Assembly (NCBI GenBank): GCA_900323505.1 | Contig: OOIN01000007.1 | Coordinates: 186,001 to 250,000, forward strand | Direction: 5' to 3' | DNA length: 64,000 nt | Origin: Ustilago trichophora | Lineage: Eukaryota > Basidiomycota > Ustilaginomycetes > Ustilaginales > Ustilaginaceae | Shown here: one piece after another, positions 22,101 through 30,916 of the stretch | Position numbering within the stretch: the first letter of the stretch is position 1 | Layout: every line of letters begins with the position of its first letter | Translations under genes and position numbers: made by a program | The notes under the pieces: model-generated | The model's input: only the letters and a program-made list of their open reading frames with translations | What the model was told of the DNA's origin: nothing | Database searches by the model: none

Positions 22101-22800
22101 TTGCGTCTGCTGAACGAAGAATGTCGTCATCGTCCGTATCATCATCGTTTCCCGAGGGCAGAAGACGAGATGCGGAGCTGCGCTGGCTGCTGCGAGGAGT
22201 GGTGGGCGGACGAGAAGCTTTGGATGGAGACCCACGAGCAGGCGACAGAATCGCGTTGCGAGTACGCGAAGGCGAGGGAGAAACAGGTTCTTGCGGCAGA
22301 GGTGCAAGAGCGAGCTTGGATGGACCAGGTGTAGTGTTGAGCGCTTCAGACGAGCTCGGCGGGGTAGGAAGACCACCTGGAGCATCCAGTCTGGCCTGTA
22401 GACGAGTGGTACTGCCCGGACTGAGCGCTTTGGAGGGACTGCGAGGTGCAGATGCTGGAGCTTGCAAATATGCTCGAGCAGCGGTGGTTTTGTGCGGCTG
22501 AAGATGCTGTGTCTGCTGGTGGGACAGAGGCTTGTTGAGCGATGCGATGGCAGAACGTTTCGATGGGCTGGTGAAGATGTCGATTCTGGGAGTTGTGGAT
22601 GTGGCGGAAAGGTTGAGAGTGGGATCGGGGAGGTTGTAAAGGAAGCTGTTGGAGACGAGGGGCGAGGATGGTGGTTCGGAGTGGTGGATGGACAAGGAGA
22701 TTTCGGATGATGGATGGAAAGGTGACATGTTTTCGTCGTTGATGGAATGTCGACTGGGTGCTCCTCGTCTGGAAGGAACTCTCTTTGAAGGAGAGAGCAT
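16177..22800 (-). CDS. Giant (2207-residue) intrinsically disordered protein with one conserved-looking C-terminal segment
   Basis: One uninterrupted 6.6-kb frame with strong coding character. The N-terminal third is Ser/Pro/Arg-rich with several (S/T)P and SPSK-type motifs suited to proline-directed kinases. Residues about 620-900 are acidic and repeat short DxS/DxSxDxS units. About 1240-1275 is a Glu/Asp run. The only segment that looks folded is about 1610-1750, with IWDTKDWVRLDKYF followed by KCYVDALFGVNVAEVAELFL and a basic helix. A KEKE tract follows at about 1842-1877, then Ser/Thr-rich sequence and a basic C-terminus (KRASRRRMGR). A nuclear or chromosome-associated role is a guess from composition. 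I do not recognise the family. The ATG at 22800 is the first in frame; a probable 93-nt 5'UTR intron lies just upstream. Confidence 0.8.
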   Translation of the reverse strand: MLSPSKRVPSRRGAPSRHSINDENMSPFHPSSEISLSIHHSEPPSSPLVSNSFLYNLPDPTLNLSATSTTPRIDIFTSPSKRSAIASLNKPLSHQQTQHLQPHKTTAARAYLQAPASAPRSPSKALSPGSTTRLQARLDAPGGLPTPPSSSEALNTTPGPSKLALAPLPQEPVSPSPSRTRNAILSPARGSPSKASRPPTTPRSSQRSSASRLLPSGNDDDTDDDDILRSADAKTPPRMQPLREIEEDSDEQDQEEEEDQEEEIQLISFKRGGPDATFIREIKENGWDQPLPPSPIKFTYLEPVAPRPPRQSSVASRARSQSRSKTPQLRASPAPSHASTSRASHRARSIRASSAVAVEESQDLSNESIKSSNSTYTNISKLSQACNKRASSGRVSIARSSAPPPVIVADLTRDHPSLPDSPGDDPLLLTGPDTYIVYHDQTPSTRNRSTSRLSKASTGHDASLSLHSHSTPLPPTGAAAALSQRRDSAGSDSSMASRSSLYARMSGRVAGDGSSAVMAGGDESGQTEIPGPFNNEEDHEEEEEDGAPFMAFNGDDTGFASDSDDEQASIAGIVVVTGEDALQQQQEAEKEGLEDVSSMSSVSRSFADETPPQEEDDGAADASDSLDDSIVDQNMQVDAVDASIHDEINDSIPGADQSEEVIAHDETLDTSANDDSLEQSADASLRSTSANALDNSEELHTSDVSAADEPADLSERIQAEEGLSAVDQSVDVSMVEFVVDDEIQDVNEVEQSILVDSVDQSMDASGSAESEEETSANEQEADTSLALDNVGAAFHTGEQDEAMLDSSFNISKGADEASFAAADASIESDAAQQETDTSSLTSLADSSEMDLSAATNATADSAAPQEASDCSSTSSLTSLTSGSEADESHPSDESTHSIEEPQQVPPLAAEENSFDSSKIDKSSEDDGLAAAYDEESFKHSRSGSEQAHDESVANASTLGLDQKADSNEVQSSQQSRVAPETSAKVSNNSMDLDFSMIINAPDASCEHVAAAPDGDLLPHPVVLIEAVEASSSDLAGSDTETQRGLVDEIDVSLSHKVAGEFSIPDVSMSIAIEDDLRAIQDSSSPPAPTLQPSVEEASTPTTTTAAAAAVDDLVEEEVAMQRSNSTSSELSSISSMSVAEQDEEVLRQKYTSSRDTILPDRSRTMIRRLSLSTDSELDSNADQDSEDEDELQDAGEQIASSRHRASQSNRARSLVEDDVESGESDEEAEDDRSAIDEEGTSSGEEEEDEEEEEEEEEGDEDEDELSESEEEDEDEEDASSRLDEDERSASLMEPVVILSSSASPDVASTASIRTPSIGASSDKRCAPRSDSESSSSEDDEGFVVQAVHNSRDGSFARRLERSNSQHDEEEPQIHTLHLRQPAARPSSTTNNNNNSALYNDTTLADTSHSRSRVLKLGQATSTPIVEISSLDPRAAARATAILKLFHKYVDEGWLSGAEMGDSTEGQMRRVVDAIRRVDDEAARRRGGDASVLHQDGEGGGEGEDLTTLLMDAELALAREGSVDTESFLESRATSVASTTTRDTAAGMTSPATPFLPGGFRATPVSIRANTAAAGQTDSPSVNAAASRSTATINDTLTNSRRDNLLHRPMETFTFPTLSTPDRSYTRQPLAKQARLSLALAPPPLPTFSPRIWDTKDWVRLDKYFTSGVKKISSVLLSPTQAGDKVHKAKCYVDALFGVNVAEVAELFLAEMQIPQDKQVGEWSSAKLQVRLEALQRKYLRKVERKYPDALTSQGQDEGVEREEDSMATEDLDWSLGGNTTTTTTARTTTTTMAAPVAEGGGRKGGGRVSFGTPYRTGAHSTPAVGLLKKATSRAQRERVMVQEKEKEKEKEKEKEKEKEKEKEKEKEKEKEKEKEKEREGLYPALPSSSRVENTIEGEGVMTKASRLISRLSGSFGSLLASPRSMEGQGKGKRKATEAELSTESARGDTVRRRITESESFDDDDSNSSSMEEEDSLLNLAQGGGMTSTINASLLTNATSIHPSTSSTSYRPLSTAKCIATNTCHGARVQTRIPVATSTETQSTASASASTSTSIIAQPQTGGGAARIGFGSSLQLAGGSSGVSHTPLSLLSPGTHRIAARKVDELRQSRAQRNWTSPSRRVPSTAATTSMRRSAIRRADNSTCSAASVKESGRDASMRLRRRGDSSSLAELVTSSAANEALEKRASRRRMGRATEGICSSSSSSRRR
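17171..17275. repeat. CTTCTC/CTTTTC repeat encoding a KEKE tract
   Basis: About 105 bp of tandem CTT-CTC units with an interspersed CTT-TTC variant, giving an approximate 18-bp period. On the coding (minus) strand it encodes alternating Lys-Glu for about 35 residues of the giant protein. The AAA/AAG and GAG/GAA mix shows it is a partly degenerate minisatellite. Confidence 0.85.
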
Positions 22801-22852
22801 GTCTGTATTGTATGATGGTGGAGCGAGGCTCGACTGGCTGTAATGCGAGCTC

Positions 22853-22945
22853 CTGTTTCAGTGTGATTGAAGTGTCAGCAGGTTGATCGTGTTTCGATGC
22901 TGGTGCCAAGGAGCAGGATGACGTTGGCAATGGATGTAGACTTAC
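22853..22945 (-). other. Probable 5'UTR intron of the giant gene
   Basis: On the minus strand CCGTAAGT at 22945 pairs with an acceptor ...CTGAAACAG ending at 22853, and a CTGAC branch-site-like motif lies between. Its removal leaves no upstream ATG in frame with the ORF, so it does not change the protein start. Confidence 0.55.
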
Positions 22946-23778
22946 GGTAGGCTGCTTTGCACTGAGATGATGGTGGGAAGGATGGTTCGAGTGTGTAGGT
23001 GTCGCGTACGAAGCTCTGGTTGAGTGTTGATTTGTTGATGGTTCCCAGAGATGAAATGAAGTCGGAGAGCACACGAAGCGGTGGACGTGTGCGAGCGAGG
23101 AGAGAAAGTTGATGAAAAGAGGGCGAGATGAGATGCGCGACAGTGAAGACGTGTGATTAGGCTCTGGTTCGAATGATGCTCTTTTGGTGAAAGTGGTGGT
23201 AACTTAGTTGCAGCCGATGAGTCCAGGGGATGATGTTGAAGAGGAGAATGACAAGACGAAAGGTTGGAAAGACTTTAGTGTGATCTGAGCACCAAAAGGA
23301 AAGAAAGACAAATGACTGCATATTGTGCTGTGCAGTGCGCTCTGCATCTTTGTTTCCCGTCTCCACACCATCACTCTCACAGTGCTGTGATCTGTCTCTT
23401 TTGTGTGACATCTCGATTTCCAATGGCGCATCAGAATAACGCACCTGCCAAATTTCAACGCGAGACCCTGAACTCGGCGCGGCCTCATCACGTGCTACCT
23501 CCCCTCCACCTGATGCCTTTGTCAATGTTAGTTTGGGTCCCGATTTTAGCTTTCCAGTGTAATCGATCGGATGTCAGACTATTTTAACATACAGTTCCTG
23601 TCAAAAAAGAAAGAAAAAAAACTCGAAAATGGACATCACGTGCAGAAAGAAACCTCGGCCGAAGCAAAATTCGACAAAGGGGCTCAGCGCTGCCTGGCTC
23701 GGATTGCAGCAGCCAGCCAGAGTCTGAGCTCGAGAAGCTCTCTTTCTCTGTGTGTGTCAGTGCGTGATGCGCCTCCCC

Positions 23779-23810
<32 letters not shown>

Positions 23811-24018
23811 GGCATCGGCAGCATCGCAATTTCGACGCTCAACCAACCAAGCAAGCAAGCAAGCAAGCAAGCCAGCCAGCCAGCCTTGGAAATTTCCCAA
23901 CTGCTGTCACACAGCAGTCTGAGCGTCAGTAGAGATCAAGAGTCCGAGAGCAGAGTGTCAAGATAGCAAACCGCGCTGCTCATCACCTTCTTGCTTCTCA
24001 CCATCAAGACTATCCAAA
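22946..24018. other. Divergent region between the giant gene and RPS26
   Basis: This stretch holds the distal leader of the giant gene and the promoter and leader of RPS26. Two microsatellites lie close to RPS26: AGC repeats at about 23781-23809 and AAGC/CAGC tetranucleotides at about 23845-23884. No coding gene is supported. Confidence 0.5.
23781..23884. repeat. AGC and AAGC/CAGC microsatellites upstream of RPS26
   Basis: Nearly ten AGC units at 23781-23809 and, after a short spacer, about ten tetranucleotide units (first CAAG/GCAA type, then CCAG type) ending near 23884. They lie some 135-240 bp upstream of the RPS26 ATG, in promoter or leader DNA. Confidence 0.8.
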
Positions 24019-25481
24019 ATGACTAAGAAGAGACGATCCGGCGGGTAAGTAGTCTCTATCACCATTCTACAACCCAGACACACATACATACATACAAGCA
24101 CTCGACGATCAACGCCAAAGCCATACTTCCGCATGTCATCAAAGCCAAGCCAAGACCAGACCAGAACAATAGCCAGATCAACAACATCGACATGATTCAA
24201 AGCAAGGACAAGTTTAAACCCATGATGAAATACGAAGTAAAGAGCATTACGACGTACAGCAGCAGATATCAATAATGCCCAGAGCGATCAAAGCTACACA
24301 GTCGCATCGCGATCCATCCGACACAATCGCTATCATGCCAAAAATCGACTTGAACCATTGTTGATCATCGAATCGCACCAGCCAAAAACGCACACCCTGC
24401 ATCTTTCATGCGCTCAGTACCACAGCAGTCATTTAATTTTGTTGTGACGATGGAGATCATAACATAGCTTCGATCAAGGGCTAGAGGCGCGAGCCAAAAT
24501 GATGATAGTCTCAAGTCGGGGCAACCGCATCTTTTTCCCAACATGACTGTATTGATAGTTGGAGCTCTGATAGGTGCGATCCATTCGGGCATCTAGCATT
24601 CGCTTTTTGTCTGACTTGGTTCTGCAAGCATGACTGCCAGTCAGCTGTCAGCATCTTCTGTTCCAATCCAGTCTGCGGTCTTTTCACCCCTTTCCCGCCC
24701 TCCTACCCTTCAATTGCATCCTATCATCGCTGTCAATCCATCATCTTCAACGCGAACTCCAACCGACCTCAGCTGCCTGTCACACGACATGTTTCAACTC
24801 ACAGCCCCCACACCCCCTAGCTGCAACACAACCAACACCGCTTCAGCATCTAGCATCATCACACAATCCACCTCTCTATCCCTTCGACTTTGGCTTGGCT
24901 CGACTTGGTGTTGGCGGTATGCGATGACTCGAGGCAAAGATCTGGCTTAGCTGCATGTGTGTGCATCATCTAATCGAACCGAAAGCAGACCGCTCACACA
25001 TAATCCCCTCCTTGTTTTCTTTTGCTTGACTTTTCAATAGCCGCAACAAGTCCGGCCGAGGCCACGTAACTTTCGTGCGATGCTCCAACTGCTCGCGTGC
25101 CGTCCCTAAGGACAAGGCCATTAAGCGATTCACTGTCCGCAACATTGTTGAGGCTGCTGCTATTCGTGACTTGTCCGAGGCATCTGTTTACCAGGGTGAG
25201 CATTTCTGAATTTTCTTTTTGCCTGTTTTTCTCTTTTTGGACAGAATATTGACGCTTTGATTTTGGTTTGGTTTGGATGATTGGTGGGTGTAGAGTACGC
25301 TCTTCCTAAGCTGTACATCAAGGTGGTTTACTGTGTTTCGTGTGCTATTCACGCACACATTGTTCGTGTTCGATCGCGAGAGGGTCGACGAAACCGTCTT
25401 CCTCCTCCTCGTGTTCGTTACAACAAGGATGGCAAGAAGATTAACCCTGCCGTTGCTCAGCTTCAGGCCAACCGTGCCTAA
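24019..25481 (+). CDS. RPS26: 40S ribosomal protein S26 (eS26), three exons
   Basis: Exons 24019-24044, 25041-25195 and 25294-25481 give 122 residues, the usual size for eS26, a small-subunit protein at the mRNA exit channel. The spliced protein starts [18 protein letters not shown], and contains RCSNC (Cys23, Cys26) and YCVSC (Cys74, Cys77), the four zinc ligands of the family, plus KAIKRF and [10 protein letters not shown]. The C-terminal tail is slightly different from the animal form but ends with the typical basic and Ala/Gln-rich residues. Intron 1 interrupts the Gly9 codon and is 996 nt, unusually long for this window; intron 2 is 98 nt. A short first exon with a long first intron is common for ribosomal protein genes. 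The leader just before the ATG is pyrimidine-rich. Confidence 0.95.
24045..25040 (+). other. 996-nt first intron of RPS26
   Basis: GTAAGT donor after GGC-GG and CAATAG acceptor before CCGCAAC. It contains no convincing protein-coding exon. A weak C/D-box-like pair (ATGATGA near 24499, CTGA near 24566) is discussed as a finding. Confidence 0.85.
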
Positions 25482-25689
25482 AACAAAAGCAACTCTGCAT
25501 TGATCTTTTTCCAGTCCCCTCCTTGTTCTCTTTCCCCCCCCCTTTTTTTAGCAACATGTACATTTCCCACTCCTCCCCTTCCCCCCTTCTCTCCTTTTAA
25601 GCACGCTTGAAAAGTGTAAAAAAAGAGACAGAAGATGGGGGAGAGAGTTAAAAAGTTATCATGACCGATTCGGTTCGTGTTTATGATGC

Positions 25690-25720
<31 letters not shown>

Positions 25721-26077
25721 CATACGCACTACCCCCTAAAATGCCACCCTAAAACATATCTCGTCGTCAGTTTGTGCCTTCATGTAAGAAGAATGGTGAG
25801 ATGCTGCAAAATCAGTGCGCGTCTTGAGACATGGGCATCGATAGGAGGACTCTATTCTTGGCCCTTTTGGACACGATTCGGATGGATAGCCGTCATTTCA
25901 GCGCCCTACGATGTGTTTCTTCAGCTCGTCAGAAGTGGTCTCCAAGCTGAGCGAAGCCGACCGAGATAGCGGTTGCACACACATCCACACCCCTCTTCTA
26001 AGAGATAAGTCGCAAGGTCTATATCACAGCCCATATGATTGTTTGGAATTGCGTAGTGCTGAACGAAATCAAAGCGT
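25482..26077. other. Convergent 3' flanks of RPS26 and CFT1
   Basis: A 596-bp interval between two stop codons, with C- and T-runs soon after the RPS26 stop and a CA microsatellite at 25690-25719. Nothing coding is seen. Confidence 0.5.
25690..25719. repeat. (CA)n microsatellite
   Basis: Fifteen AC dinucleotides without interruption in the RPS26 3' flank, about 210 bp past the stop codon. Confidence 0.9.
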
Positions 26078-29000
26078 CTACACCTGCTCGAAACCGAGTC
26101 GAAGACGAAGCAAATCTTTCAACAACAACTGAACACGCTTATGTTCAGATTGCAATCGAAGCTGTTCCTGTTTTGCAAAGTCGACCTCTTGCTCTTGCTC
26201 TTGCTCTTGCTCTTGCACGATCTCCTCTTGCACTTGCTCATCAATCTTGTCCTCCTGTTTCACTTGATTTTCGATCTTTTCTGCATCTTGGCTCTGGTCT
26301 TGGCTTTCCATCTTAACCCTGACCTTTTTTCCCTTTACCTCGCCTCCTCCAAGATTACGTTTTCGCTTTGCACCATTCTCGCTTTTCACCTGATCCAATC
26401 CATCAAACAGTCCACCCAGCGTTCGAACCGCTTCCAACATTTTGGGCCTACTTAACCACAAAAAGCACTCTAACAACCTCCCATCCAGCACTCCTTTATT
26501 CAGTGCTCTGCTGACAAAATCATTCCTAACCGCCCTGTACGCTCTCGGGTTTAACGCAGCCGTATGCATCACCGATCTCACCAACTGTCCTTGCAACAGA
26601 TGCAGTCTTTTCAGCACCTTTTCATCTACAGCTGCCAAAGATTCCACTCCACCATTCGCCTTTGCCAACATCAATTTGTTCCTCCCTTCCTCCCTACCTC
26701 TAAGTTCGCTGTCTGAAAGCCATTTTCCGCGACACATGGTGGACCCAACTACGGGGGAAGCCGTCTGATACTCTGTACGGAGGACTAAGCGATGACCTCC
26801 CGCAGAGGCTGGTAGATGAGGAGCATATTCGTACAACCTAATCACTCCAGAGCTTGTACCAAAGCCCGAGATCCCACCTCCTACAGCATGACCCGAGGTG
26901 GAAACGAGAGACATTCGTTCTCCATGTACCAAAACTTCGCCCAAGGTGGCATTGTAGTCGTTGACCTCTCGACCGAGGTCGATAAAACGATATGGTTCTT
27001 CTTGAAATGCCAAGAACCACAGTGACTTTTGAGCATCGGAAAGCAAGATAAAGTTCTTGACGACCTTGACGCTGGTGATGTAGAAAGGACAGTCCAAAAA
27101 GGCGATTGAGATGAGCCATTCTTCCTTCTCCAACGCCCTCACGTTAAGTTTTTGTCCACAGGTGCTGACCAAGAACCCATTCAGATCCGCAATCGCCGTT
27201 ACGGGCGCTCGGGAATCATCCCGACATACTAGCTTTATCCTTAGATCCCGCCCGAGTTGGTACTTGGAGGAAGAAACGACTTCGATCACCTCGAAAAGAT
27301 AGACGCTGCCTTTCGAGGTTCGATCTTCACCGTGGAACGTGGTAGTTCCTGCGGCGATGAACTGTTTGCGGCCCGAGACGGTAGAGGGCGCATCGAGAGT
27401 GACGATGGTGAGAGAAGAAACCGTTTCGTTGGGTTCGAATTCGTAGCCGTCCACGGGGGTGGTGCGATCTTCGTTGATGAACAGTTCGAGCGCCCCACGA
27501 TGGGAAATGGTGGGGAGGGCGTCTTCGAGCGTGTCGTGATCGGTGACGCGGGATGGGAGGGGTTCACCGTCTTCGTCGAAAAGGATGAATCGATGCGGTT
27601 GGAGAGAGGCGGCGATGACGGTGGAGGTGGGGTCATGCGAGATGACTTTGGTGTATGTGCGACCAGTGCGGATGATGGATGACATCCAGGTGGTAGAGGT
27701 GTAGAGACCAGAGGGAAGCTTGGCGAGGTAGAGATCGCCTGTTCGATCGGTGTATGCGTATTCGGCGCTGGAAGGGAAACCGGTGAAGGAGGAGAGAGAA
27801 GACAAGTCTCCCTCAGCCCAATCGAGCAGCCTGTATCCCCCTTGTTCAGTCCAGCACAGTACACTTGCCTGAACCTCCCTTCCACCTCCCAGTACAGCCA
27901 TTGCATTCTTCACCACCATCTCTGCCTCCTCCTTTTGCCTTCGCTCGTCCGTGATTGGAATGGCAAACGGCTCCAGCAGCACCCCATTCACCCTGCCTCC
28001 ACCGCTCGCATTAAATCTAGCCCCACCAGCAGCCGCAGCCAACAATTGCACAAATACCTTATTGAACGTCAATCCCATCGCCACCTCTCCCTCCTCATCC
28101 TTCTCCTGACCGTTCGCCTCCATCAGCGTCGCCCAAGTATTGCTCTTGTACACAGCCAAAAAGTGATCACTGGTGAGGGAGACAATGCTCAGCATGTCTC
28201 CAATGTGACATGCAACCGCCGATGACATGACGGCGACTTGTTCGGGGGCTAGCTCGGTGTGAGCCCGTGTCTCGTAACGAAGTCTCTGGGGTTGGGCGGC
28301 CAAGCTCGCATTCTGCCAGATAAGTCCAAGGTCAGGGAGGGTGAAGATGCGGCAAATGTTGTCAGAGTCAAGGGCGAAGAGGTACGCCGGTGCGGCTGCA
28401 GTGGTGGCATTGCTGCTGCCACCGGTACCATTGGGATGCGTGGGAAGAGGTGATTCGTCGTCGTCATCCTCGCCATAGTCCACTTCCTCATCGTCGTTTG
28501 GCAGTGAGGAAAGACCGCGGGCTGCCGAGATCTTCTTGGCATCTGCCGCCGCTATGTCTTCAGACTTGGAAGTTGCACTCGAGCGCAATGCACCCTTCAA
28601 ATGACCAAAAGTATCCCTAAACACATTGGCAGAGATGACCGGCCCACCGCTGAGCGCAGTAGTCACGTCCACCGCTTCGAACCTTCGCTGCGATACATGG
28701 TATTCATAAAGCAGCGTATCACCATCGCTAGTGTGAATCACGGCGTATTGGCTTGCGTCGAGACTGGCTTGTTGGACATTTGCAAGTGTCGTCTCGTGAA
28801 CAATCTCCAGCGAGGGTAAAGACAAGACTTGCAAGGCTGTAGTCGTGACACGTGCAACTAGGTTGCTGTCTAGCAGTGTATCAGCGCAGATCGTTGCTCC
28901 GCGGGACAGTTGTACGACATCGGTCCATTTCGCTTGTTCCTGACCATTGACCTCGGAGGGGCAGGTAAACGCGATGGAGGAGTCCTCATCTGAATTGCTA

Positions 29001-30916
29001 CCAATCATGCGGATGCTTCCACTGGCGTCCTTGCCGACAACAAAGACTTTCGTAAAGCTCGATGAATCCGAGCCAGAGGCGGCGGCGGAAACGACCTGTT
29101 TCCGTTGTTGAGGCACCAATCGAGGCTCCATGTAGACGAGCCCCACCTGGTTGCCTGACCCACAAGCGCCCACCAACCCGTATCGCTTGGAAGAGCCTGG
29201 TTCATGCTCGGTCAGCTTTCGCCTAGCGATACTGTGCAATCCACCGTGAGAGCGTATCTCGTCCTGCTTGCGAATGGTGACGATCGTCTTGTCCTTGCTA
29301 GCGCCTTTGTTTTTTGCACTGTTGCCGCCGTTGAGGACATCCGAAGTGCCATAGAGATCATCATCCAGGTCGAGGTCCATATCGTTTGCTGCCGATTCTG
29401 CTTTGGCCTCATCAGCGTCTGGTTCCTCCGCCTCCAAGGCCTTCTTGACAGGGATCAGGTTGTACAATGTCGAATCGCCCGCCATGGAAGCAGTGAACAA
29501 GTACTCGGTGCCATTTCCGCTCCCCTGCGTGGAAACAGCGAGGCACGAAGCGGGCGAAGCAGTCGCGGGAGCCAGTTCCTCCTCCGGCTCTTCGTACGAC
29601 TGTTCCATACGCTCCAGTCTGATGCCTTCGACACTTCGACCGTCCATCTGACACCTAAAACGATAGATATCGCCGTTGACAAGTGTAAAGACGCCTTCCG
29701 TGTCGGAGGTAAAGACTAGCTGAGAGCCCTGGAGATCTGCTACACCGGGCAGGTCGAGTGTCGATTCTGGTTCGATGCTCGACATGGTGTTGAACCAGTG
29801 ATTGAGAGCGGTGACGACGACTCGGCCGCTCTGGTCGACGTGGAGGATGGATGACATGCAGACAACCAAGACTCCTCCTAGCGTCTGTGGACAGGGAAGC
29901 ATGTAGAGGCAGTCCATAGGGAGCTGCGAACTCGTTGTCACGACCGGATGGGCTGAACGCACGGTTCCATCGTCGAAAGCGTCCCCTGTCGAGCCTCCGA
30001 GTGTGGCGCCATCGAGCGAAGCCGAGAGGTCTAGAGTGAAGAGGTAGACGGAGAAGGTGTCTTTTCGTTCTGCAAGCAACCCGGTCCAGGATGGAGAGTG
30101 GGAGAACAACACCGCTACTGTGGGCTTTTGAAATCCAGGCAAGAAGCAAAAGTCTTTCATGTTGCGGATCTTTGCATCCACCTCACGCATGGTAAGCACA
30201 AACGAGGGTGAATAAGGGAGACTTTGCATCTCTGCTGCTGCCGCTGCTGCCGCTGCTACCGCTGCTGCGTCGTCCTTTGCCAGATGGTCGAAATGGAGGT
30301 CTTGGTCAAAGTCAAACTCTGCGGCGTCGCGGTAGAATGGCAGGATGGCCAGCGCATCGTGAGGCAGAAGCAAAGCTGCACACCTCGACAACGGATCCAC
30401 ATTGAGATTTGGCTGAAACAGATGCGGTGTCCCGTTGAGCAGCTGAGGAGCACGTTCGTACGTATGAATCGAAACCGTCTCGAGGTCATCCGTAGCATCG
30501 TTCCATTCGAGCAAAGCAAGCTTGGCATCGCTCAAGGAGACCAACAGACGATCACGACCGTCTTTGTCACTGGTCAACGTCTGGACGCATTGCAAGCCTG
30601 TGACGGTACCGAAGAGGTTATGCCTTCGAGCTAGAACCAGCTTGTGCCGCGGTAGAAGATTGGTATCGGATGAAGAGCTCGATGCATGACCTTTAGCCGT
30701 GCTGATAGAAGGAAGGGAGCTGTGAGGACGCTGGTAAACGTCGTAGATGGAAAGCACGTCATCGCGAGCTGTGACGAGCTGAGTTCGGAGTGAACCTCGA
30801 TGCTGATATGCCTGCTGTGTCTTGGAGGGTGCAGGGCTGTGATAGTGAAGGTTGAGAAAGATGGCATGACTGCATCCACCTGGAGAGAGTTCTTGCTGAT
30901 GGTAGCCGCTCGCCAT
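26078..30916 (-). CDS. CFT1: Cleavage and polyadenylation factor subunit CFT1 (CPSF160)
   Basis: CFT1 is the large scaffold of the cleavage and polyadenylation factor that recognises the poly(A) signal during mRNA 3'-end formation. The single-exon protein is 1612 residues, close to other basidiomycete CFT1 proteins. It opens with the family's N-terminal beta-propeller wording (LRTQLVTARDDVLSIYDV), holds an MMS1_N-like region over the first 600 residues, and a CPSF_A region toward the C-terminus (SSSKYQLGRDLRIKLVCRDD, FYITSVKVVKNFILLSDAQKSLWFL, ending with a helical RLRLGFEQV). Disordered inserts are an Ala run at about 215-227 (AAAVAAAAAAAAE), a DDEEVDYGEDDDDESP acidic loop and a (QE)n repeat near the C-terminus. 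The start at 30916 gives a normal N-terminus. It is divergent from the WW-domain gene. Symbol assigned by orthology. Confidence 0.92.
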   Translation of the reverse strand: MASGYHQQELSPGGCSHAIFLNLHYHSPAPSKTQQAYQHRGSLRTQLVTARDDVLSIYDVYQRPHSSLPSISTAKGHASSSSSDTNLLPRHKLVLARRHNLFGTVTGLQCVQTLTSDKDGRDRLLVSLSDAKLALLEWNDATDDLETVSIHTYERAPQLLNGTPHLFQPNLNVDPLSRCAALLLPHDALAILPFYRDAAEFDFDQDLHFDHLAKDDAAAVAAAAAAAAEMQSLPYSPSFVLTMREVDAKIRNMKDFCFLPGFQKPTVAVLFSHSPSWTGLLAERKDTFSVYLFTLDLSASLDGATLGGSTGDAFDDGTVRSAHPVVTTSSQLPMDCLYMLPCPQTLGGVLVVCMSSILHVDQSGRVVVTALNHWFNTMSSIEPESTLDLPGVADLQGSQLVFTSDTEGVFTLVNGDIYRFRCQMDGRSVEGIRLERMEQSYEEPEEELAPATASPASCLAVSTQGSGNGTEYLFTASMAGDSTLYNLIPVKKALEAEEPDADEAKAESAANDMDLDLDDDLYGTSDVLNGGNSAKNKGASKDKTIVTIRKQDEIRSHGGLHSIARRKLTEHEPGSSKRYGLVGACGSGNQVGLVYMEPRLVPQQRKQVVSAAASGSDSSSFTKVFVVGKDASGSIRMIGSNSDEDSSIAFTCPSEVNGQEQAKWTDVVQLSRGATICADTLLDSNLVARVTTTALQVLSLPSLEIVHETTLANVQQASLDASQYAVIHTSDGDTLLYEYHVSQRRFEAVDVTTALSGGPVISANVFRDTFGHLKGALRSSATSKSEDIAAADAKKISAARGLSSLPNDDEEVDYGEDDDDESPLPTHPNGTGGSSNATTAAAPAYLFALDSDNICRIFTLPDLGLIWQNASLAAQPQRLRYETRAHTELAPEQVAVMSSAVACHIGDMLSIVSLTSDHFLAVYKSNTWATLMEANGQEKDEEGEVAMGLTFNKVFVQLLAAAAGGARFNASGGGRVNGVLLEPFAIPITDERRQKEEAEMVVKNAMAVLGGGREVQASVLCWTEQGGYRLLDWAEGDLSSLSSFTGFPSSAEYAYTDRTGDLYLAKLPSGLYTSTTWMSSIIRTGRTYTKVISHDPTSTVIAASLQPHRFILFDEDGEPLPSRVTDHDTLEDALPTISHRGALELFINEDRTTPVDGYEFEPNETVSSLTIVTLDAPSTVSGRKQFIAAGTTTFHGEDRTSKGSVYLFEVIEVVSSSKYQLGRDLRIKLVCRDDSRAPVTAIADLNGFLVSTCGQKLNVRALEKEEWLISIAFLDCPFYITSVKVVKNFILLSDAQKSLWFLAFQEEPYRFIDLGREVNDYNATLGEVLVHGERMSLVSTSGHAVGGGISGFGTSSGVIRLYEYAPHLPASAGGHRLVLRTEYQTASPVVGSTMCRGKWLSDSELRGREEGRNKLMLAKANGGVESLAAVDEKVLKRLHLLQGQLVRSVMHTAALNPRAYRAVRNDFVSRALNKGVLDGRLLECFLWLSRPKMLEAVRTLGGLFDGLDQVKSENGAKRKRNLGGGEVKGKKVRVKMESQDQSQDAEKIENQVKQEDKIDEQVQEEIVQEQEQEQEQEVDFAKQEQLRLQSEHKRVQLLLKDLLRLRLGFEQV
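26187..26215. repeat. CTTGCT hexanucleotide repeat in CFT1
   Basis: Nearly five tandem CTTGCT units encode a (Gln-Glu)n stretch near the CFT1 C-terminus, in a disordered linker ahead of the final helix. Confidence 0.85.

Noticed and set aside
16177..22800. KNL1/Spc105 kinetochore scaffold
   Set aside because: A few MDLS-like motifs resemble MELT repeats, but they are sparse and irregular, and the required C-terminal coiled coil and RWD region are not visible.
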